A stretch of 8,914 nucleotides of DNA, taken from the NCBI GenBank assembly GCA_018823385.1, contig JAHJIK010000068.1, positions 1 to 8,914 on the forward strand, given 5' to 3'. This document shows, piece by piece, positions 5,325 through 8,914 of this stretch. This DNA is from Patescibacteria group bacterium. GTDB lineage: Bacteria > Patescibacteriota > Minisyncoccia > Phycocordibacterales > Phycocordibacteraceae. A program made the position numbers and the translations under genes. Under the pieces are notes generated by a model. That model did not search any database and was not told the origin of the DNA. It saw only the letters and a program-made list of their open reading frames with translations. The first letter of the stretch is position 1; each line of letters begins with the position of its first letter.

Positions 5325-6150
5325 CCGCCATCGGTGCTTTTATTGCAGCATGAGACTCATACTCCTCAAGACGTATGTCGTCCATGGTAAATGAATCAAT
5401 GTCTTTGATTTCTGGATTAAGCCATAGCTTCGCTGCAGGCATTGGTTCACGAGTTAGCTGTTCTTTCACGGCTTCAAAATGATCGTGGTAGATGTGAGCA
5501 TCATTTAGGGTGAGAACCAATTCGTGAGGAGTTTTGCCAGTTACTTGCGCCACCATAGAAAGGAGAAGTGCATATGACGCAATGTTAAACGGAACACCAA
5601 GGAACATGTCACATGAACGTTGGACCATATGGAGAGACAGGTTGTCACCCGATACAAAGAACTGGAACATCATGTGGCAGGGAGGAAGAGCCATCTGATC
5701 AAGCTCGCCCGGATTCCAAGCGCTTACAATGAGCCTCCGATCTGAAGGATCAGTTTTAATCTTCTCAATCACGCGGGCAATCTGATCTACCACCAATCCA
5801 TCTGGACCTTGCCATTTTCTCCACTGCACACCATATATGCGTCCAAGGTCGCCAGGGAACGCCGCCTTCGGTTTCCAATAGTCAGCTTCAGCGTTTGCGG
5901 TCCAGATAGTTTTATCTGTTCCGTTCAGTTCTTTCAGACGATTGTCGTCGTTAGAACCTTCCAAAAACCACAGCAGCTCGCTCTTAACCGCCTTGAAGGC
6001 AAGCTTCTTGGTAGTTAATGCTGGGAAACCGTCAGCCAGACTGCAGCGTAGCTGAATGGCAAATAACGCTCTGGTATCGCCACTTCTTCCGGTGCGATCA
6101 CTACCGTTTTCAAATATGTTCTTAAGGGCGAGAAGGTATGCTTGTTCCAT
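5320..6150 (-). CDS. thyA: Thymidylate synthase (ThyA type)
   Basis: A 276-residue folate-dependent thymidylate synthase (E. coli 264). It opens MEQAYLLALKNIFENG then DRTG (18-21), the dUMP-phosphate loop. LTTKKL and SELLWFLEGS follow, then IYGVQWRKW, DPSDRRLIVSAWNP (134-147), the nucleophile C158 in MALPPCHMMFQF, QRSCDMFLGVPFNIASYA (177-194) with the dUMP-contacting Arg and Asp, NDAHIYHDH (216-224) and the conserved C-terminal KAPMAV. It converts dUMP and methylene-tetrahydrofolate to dTMP and dihydrofolate. ATG 6150 is preferred over an upstream in-frame TTG at 6165 because it matches the family N-terminus. A weak -10-like TATAGC lies at 6176-6171 on the minus strand. It is the first gene of thyA-dcd-folA and is divergent from tmk, 74 bases away. 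Confidence 0.97.
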   Translation of the reverse strand: MEQAYLLALKNIFENGSDRTGRSGDTRALFAIQLRCSLADGFPALTTKKLAFKAVKSELLWFLEGSNDDNRLKELNGTDKTIWTANAEADYWKPKAAFPGDLGRIYGVQWRKWQGPDGLVVDQIARVIEKIKTDPSDRRLIVSAWNPGELDQMALPPCHMMFQFFVSGDNLSLHMVQRSCDMFLGVPFNIASYALLLSMVAQVTGKTPHELVLTLNDAHIYHDHFEAVKEQLTREPMPAAKLWLNPEIKDIDSFTMDDIRLEEYESHAAIKAPMAV

Positions 6151-6212
6151 AATCCAGTAGTTCAATTCCTGCTATAGGTTGAGTTTAGCATGGGGTATCT
6201 GGAGCCCTCAGG

Positions 6213-6218
6213 TATACT
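6213..6218 (+). promoter_or_regulatory. -10 element of a probable leaderless tmk promoter
   Basis: TATACT (6213-6218) lies with 6 bases between it and ATG 6225, so the predicted start is the A of the ATG itself. No convincing -35 is found 16-18 bases upstream. The hexamer sits in the 74-base gap that must hold both the tmk and the thyA promoters. Confidence 0.45.
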
Positions 6219-6224
6219 GAGAAT

Positions 6225-6914
6225 ATGAAAAAAGGTGTGTTTATAGTCCTCGATGGAGGGGACGGATCTGGCAAAGCAACTCAGACTGAGCTGCTTATAC
6301 AGCGCCTGCGTGCAGAAGGCCACGCTGCTGAGAAGGTAGATTTTCCAAAGTACGACGGAAATACGTTCGGCGCCCTGATCGGAGAATCACTTGCAGGTAA
6401 ACACGGAGACTTCCTTAATCTCGACCCCAAGATTGCTTCAAGTCTTTACGCACTCGATCGTTTTGAATCGAGTCCGAAGATACGCGCACTCCTTGATGCG
6501 GGCACTGTCGTAATTGCTGATCGGTATGCGAGTGCCAATCAGATTCACCAAGGCGGTAAGGTGCATGACCCAAAAGAGCGTGAAGACTTTATGCTCTGGC
6601 TTGAGCTTGTTGAGTTTGAAATTCTAGGCATTGCACGACCCGATAGAACCATCTATCTTCGCGTGCCGGTAACGACAAGCCTTGAGTTACTTTCAGAAAA
6701 GAGAAAAGCAAAGATCGATGGCCTCGCTGACGGACAAATGGACCAGGTTGAAGAGGATCGCCAGTACTTGGAGAACAGCGTGAAGACTGCGGACTGGCTT
6801 TTGTCCCGAGAAGATGGCTGGTCAGCAGTTGATTGTATGGGTGATATTGGTATTCGCTCTCGAGAAGACATTCATGAGGATATTTGGAGAATAGTTGAAT
6901 CCGAACTAACCTAA
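6225..6914 (+). CDS. tmk: Thymidylate (dTMP) kinase
   Basis: A 229-residue P-loop nucleoside monophosphate kinase; usual bacterial Tmk is about 205-215. It starts with a beta strand and P-loop, IVLDGGDGSGKATQTELL (7-24), where the usual GK-[ST]-T reads GK-A-T. DFPKYDGNTFG (39-49) is the substrate-side segment, ALDRF (76-80) and ADRYASANQIHQGGK (98-112) hold the DRY motif, and RKAKIDG (160-166) lies at the LID region. It phosphorylates dTMP to dTDP with ATP in the cytoplasm, directly after ThyA in the pathway. It is divergent from thyA, and glyA follows on the same strand after 54 bases with no terminator, so tmk-glyA may be one unit. The Ala in the P-loop is unusual but similar DGSGK-x-TQ variants exist among annotated dTMP kinases, as I recall. 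Confidence 0.9.
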   Translation: MKKGVFIVLDGGDGSGKATQTELLIQRLRAEGHAAEKVDFPKYDGNTFGALIGESLAGKHGDFLNLDPKIASSLYALDRFESSPKIRALLDAGTVVIADRYASANQIHQGGKVHDPKEREDFMLWLELVEFEILGIARPDRTIYLRVPVTTSLELLSEKRKAKIDGLADGQMDQVEEDRQYLENSVKTADWLLSREDGWSAVDCMGDIGIRSREDIHEDIWRIVESELT

Positions 6915-6968
6915 ATGCGTATGAGACACTGTCACCGATAACCCCCACTATCACGTAACCGATTTACC

Positions 6969-8243
6969 ATGCACACATACGACCACATTGAATCAGAAGA
7001 CCCAGAAGTATTCTCAATCATCCAAGGAGAAGATAAGCGACAGGCTGAAGGTCTTGAACTTATCCCATCAGAAAACTATGTCTCAACAGCGGTGCGTGAA
7101 GCAATGTCATCATCACTCACCAACAAGTATTCAGAAGGGTACCCGGGGAAGCGATACTACGGCGGACAGGAATTTACAGACCAGATAGAAACAATTGCCA
7201 TTGAACGCGCAAAGAAGTTGTTTGGTGCTGCGTACGCAAACGTACAGCCGCTTGGTGGCGCAAACGCAAACATTGCAATGTACATGGCGCTCCTCGAGCC
7301 GGGAGACACGGTACTTGGCATGGACCTGTCTCATGGTGGACACCTAACGCACGGACATCCGGTGACGTACATCTCAAAAGTATTCCGTTTTGTTCGGTAC
7401 AAAATGAAAAACATTGAGACCGGTGAAATTGACTACGACCTACTCCGCGAGACCGCAATCGCAGAAAAGCCTAAGATTGTTCTGGCAGGATTTTCAGCAT
7501 ACCCGCGTGAACTGGACTGGAGACGGATTGCCGATATAGCTCATGAGGTTGGCGCATACGCAGTCGCTGACGTGGCGCACATTGCAGGCCTGATTGCTGG
7601 CGGGTCTGCAAAGAATCCATTCGACTATGGGTTCGATGTAATGACGAGAACAACGCACAAAACACTGCGTGGTCCTCGTGGAGGAATGATACTCATTCGC
7701 GAGAGTGAAGAGGTGGCTAAGAAGATTGATAAAGCAGTATTCCCAGGACTTCAGGGCGGCCCCCACATGCACCAGATTGCGGCGAAGGCAGTCTCGTTTA
7801 AGGAGGCTCTTAATCCAGCCTTCAAAGACTACGCACGGCAGGTGGTGATGAATGCTAAAGCAATGGCAGATGTATTCCTGGCTGACGGCGCACGCCTCAT
7901 TACTGGAGGCACCGACAACCACTTACTTCTCCTTGATGTGTGGAGCTCATATGAGATCTCTGGTGGGGAAGCGGAGACGCTTCTTGACCGTGCTGGCATC
8001 ACTCTCAACAAGAATTCAATTGCTGACGATACACGAAAGCCGATGGACCCATCTGGTATTCGGTTTGGAACGCCATCACTTACGACCAGAGGATTTACTA
8101 CATCTGAATGCGAAGCTGTCGCAAAGATGATGATTGAAATTCTTAAGAAGCGTGATGACGAAACCGTGGAGCGTGTACGAGAAGAGGTGCGCGTACTCGC
8201 AGCAGCCCACCCCATCCCAGAGAGTTTTGTGAACCTCGTGTGA
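6969..8243 (+). CDS. glyA: Serine hydroxymethyltransferase
   Basis: A 424-residue PLP enzyme, the usual bacterial length (about 415-430). Landmarks are LELIPSENYVS (29-39), TNKYSEGYPGKRYYGG (51-66), NVQPLGGANANIAMY (91-105), DLSHGGHLTHG (119-129), DVAHIAGLIAGG (201-212) with the PLP-ring aspartate D201, the Schiff-base lysine K231 in TTHKTLRGPRGG, FPGLQGGPHMHQIAAKA (258-274), and SGIRFGTPSLTTRG (362-375) with the carboxylate-binding arginine. It converts serine and tetrahydrofolate to glycine and methylene-tetrahydrofolate, supplying the carbon that ThyA uses. Two motif positions differ from the common form: QPLGGANAN where QPHSGAQAN is usual, and MTRTTHK where TTTTHK is usual. The stop is TGA, supporting the standard code. 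No Shine-Dalgarno is seen; a weak TATCAC (6949-6954) could be a -10. Confidence 0.97.
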   Translation: MHTYDHIESEDPEVFSIIQGEDKRQAEGLELIPSENYVSTAVREAMSSSLTNKYSEGYPGKRYYGGQEFTDQIETIAIERAKKLFGAAYANVQPLGGANANIAMYMALLEPGDTVLGMDLSHGGHLTHGHPVTYISKVFRFVRYKMKNIETGEIDYDLLRETAIAEKPKIVLAGFSAYPRELDWRRIADIAHEVGAYAVADVAHIAGLIAGGSAKNPFDYGFDVMTRTTHKTLRGPRGGMILIRESEEVAKKIDKAVFPGLQGGPHMHQIAAKAVSFKEALNPAFKDYARQVVMNAKAMADVFLADGARLITGGTDNHLLLLDVWSSYEISGGEAETLLDRAGITLNKNSIADDTRKPMDPSGIRFGTPSLTTRGFTTSECEAVAKMMIEILKKRDDETVERVREEVRVLAAAHPIPESFVNLV

Positions 8244-8310
8244 AGTAAGATGGAGAGAGTGAAGACGTCTTAGGTTCTGTTAAGGAGATTAGCCGCTAAC
8301 ATACCTGTAT

Positions 8311-8832
8311 ATGAAATTAACCACTATGTTTAGTTCAGTAGCAGTCCTCGCACTTATCGCGGTAGTTGCCGTATCGCCACTGCTTGTTTCTGCTAACGAA
8401 ACAGAAGAGAAGCCGAGTCGAAACGGTACAAGCATGACTATTGGTGCAGATGGCGGCGTACTGGTGCGTGGCGCTGAAGTAACGGGTGTATCGGGAGATA
8501 CTGTTACTGCACGTACTCAGTGGGGAGATACGTCTGTTACATGGACAATCGAAACCAACGCCAGTACTAAGTTTATGGATCTTAGTGGAAAGGAAGGCAC
8601 GTTAGCTGATGTTGATACTGGAGAGACCGTAAGCTTCAGTGGTCATGTAGCTGCCGGTACCGCCTTCACGGTTGATGCTGATGTACTTCGTAATTGGTCA
8701 GAAGGTGAGCGTTATGACAACCGATCAGTAAATGCGGAGGTGCGAGCTGAACTTAAGGACAAAGCAGAAGGGTTCTGGAAGAGTCTCGGCGCTCGAGTGT
8801 TTACCGGATTCAAGTGGGGCGAGAATAAATAG
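8311..8832 (+). CDS. Secreted DUF5666-like hypothetical protein
   Basis: A 173-residue exported protein. Residues 1-28 form a signal peptide (MKL, then a long hydrophobic core, likely cut near VSA-NE). The mature part has a small beta-rich domain (about 51-128) with VTGVSGDTVTARTQWGD, TWTIETNASTKFM, GTLADVDTGETVSFSG and a final DADVLRNWS strand. This repeats the layout of DUF5666-type domains (V-x-G-D-x-L/V-T-V ... A-D-x-x-x-G-D-x-V-x-x-x-G). The C-terminal 45 residues are charged and helical and end KWGENK. Function is unknown; it is probably a cell-envelope or secreted protein. It follows glyA by 67 bases. A TAAGGAG at 8281-8287 is too far from the ATG to act as a ribosome site, while TAACAT (8297-8302) could be a -10 for a near-leaderless mRNA. 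The last 18 bases lie inside the terminal palindrome. Confidence 0.75.
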   Translation: MKLTTMFSSVAVLALIAVVAVSPLLVSANETEEKPSRNGTSMTIGADGGVLVRGAEVTGVSGDTVTARTQWGDTSVTWTIETNASTKFMDLSGKEGTLADVDTGETVSFSGHVAAGTAFTVDADVLRNWSEGERYDNRSVNAEVRAELKDKAEGFWKSLGARVFTGFKWGENK

Positions 8833-8914
8833 TGAGTTTTTTAAAAAGAGTAGAAAGCCCGCATATGCGGGCTTTCTACTCTTTTTAAAAAACTCACTAT
8901 TTATTCTCGCCCCA
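8815..8914. repeat. Perfect 100-bp palindrome at the window end
   Basis: Bases 8815-8864 and 8865-8914 are exact reverse complements with no mismatch and no spacer; the axis is between 8864 and 8865. The left arm holds the last 18 bases of the DUF5666-like gene, its stop, and the left half of the terminator. The right arm mirrors all of this, including the coding bases, up to the final base, so the true extent may be longer. A terminator does not explain the mirrored coding sequence; a fold-back artefact at a contig end or a real inverted duplication does. Confidence 0.97.
8843..8886 (+). terminator. Terminator hairpin after the DUF5666-like gene
   Basis: A 22-bp-arm inverted repeat, 8843-8864 and 8865-8886, with A5 on the left, the GC core GAAAGCCCGC / GCGGGCTTTC, and T5 on the right. 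It begins 10 bases after the stop and has the form of an intrinsic, possibly bidirectional terminator. The axis has no spare loop (GCATATGC at the centre), so a few central bases must open in RNA. It is nested in a larger perfect palindrome, so its right flank may not be genuine. Confidence 0.7.

Noticed and set aside
6151..6165. TTG at 6165 as the thyA start
   Set aside because: ATG 6150 aligns with the ThyA N-terminus; the upstream extension MNYWI has no family counterpart, although a -10-like TATAGC would place transcription start near it.
6207..6221. CTCAG-GTATA-CTGAG inverted repeat over the tmk -10 as an operator
   Set aside because: Arms are only 5 bp and do not extend; expected by chance often enough that an operator cannot be claimed.
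6151..6224. Folate (THF) riboswitch in the thyA/tmk gap
   Set aside because: The 74-base gap is too short and tmk appears leaderless; no matching structure is seen.
7131..7922. Long open frames on the minus strand within glyA
   Set aside because: They lie opposite a fully conserved glyA, have no recognisable family motifs, and follow from its codon pattern.
6969..8243. Alternative genetic code (TGA as glycine), known in some Candidate Phyla Radiation lineages
   Set aside because: glyA ends normally at TGA and no conserved gene here has an in-frame TGA at a glycine position.
8262..8271. AAGACGTCTT palindrome between glyA and the DUF5666-like gene as a terminator
   Set aside because: Only 10 bp, no loop and no T run; glyA has no convincing terminator here.
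8281..8287. TAAGGAG as Shine-Dalgarno of the DUF5666-like gene
   Set aside because: It is 23 bases from the ATG, too far, and no other start fits it.

Overview
The window looks like a small, streamlined bacterial genome, most probably a Candidate Phyla Radiation (Patescibacteria, Parcubacteria-like) organism. This is inference from protein families and style: a CofE-like folate-type gamma-glutamyl ligase, a SIMPL protein, a DUF5666-like secreted protein, YibE/F, very short intergenic gaps, and no Shine-Dalgarno sequence before any start. The standard code fits: glyA ends at TGA and no gene needs an in-frame TGA read through.

Layout, left to right. (1) 1-2000, plus strand: the last codons of a Fur-family regulator, a YibE/F membrane protein, and a SIMPL-domain protein broken by a one-base frameshift near 1586. 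A 17-bp-stem terminator (2015-2052) closes this unit. (2) 2051-3376, plus strand: a consensus-like promoter starts secE-nusG-rplK, closed by a 15-bp-stem terminator (3343-3376). rplA does not follow rplK. (3) 3393-8243: a folate/thymidylate block. A CofE-like gamma-glutamate ligase on the plus strand meets a minus-strand operon thyA-dcd-folA tail to tail. Divergent from thyA are tmk and then glyA on the plus strand. (4) 8311-8832, plus strand: a secreted DUF5666-like protein, followed by a terminator hairpin that lies inside a perfect 100-bp palindrome running to the last base of the window.

The block in region 3 forms an almost complete dTMP cycle. Dcd makes dUTP from dCTP. ThyA methylates dUMP using methylene-tetrahydrofolate and releases dihydrofolate. 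FolA reduces dihydrofolate to tetrahydrofolate. GlyA reloads it with a one-carbon unit from serine. Tmk phosphorylates dTMP. The CofE-like ligase may polyglutamylate the folate in place of FolC. No separate dUTPase and no de novo folate gene is seen here.

The points most worth checking are the ligase's substrate, the terminal palindrome (probable assembly or library artefact unless reads cross it), the SIMPL frameshift, and the recurrent placement of promoter -10 elements so close to start codons that leaderless mRNAs are expected. No RNA genes, CRISPR arrays, insertion sequences or origins were seen, and no gene-free stretch exceeds 300 bases.
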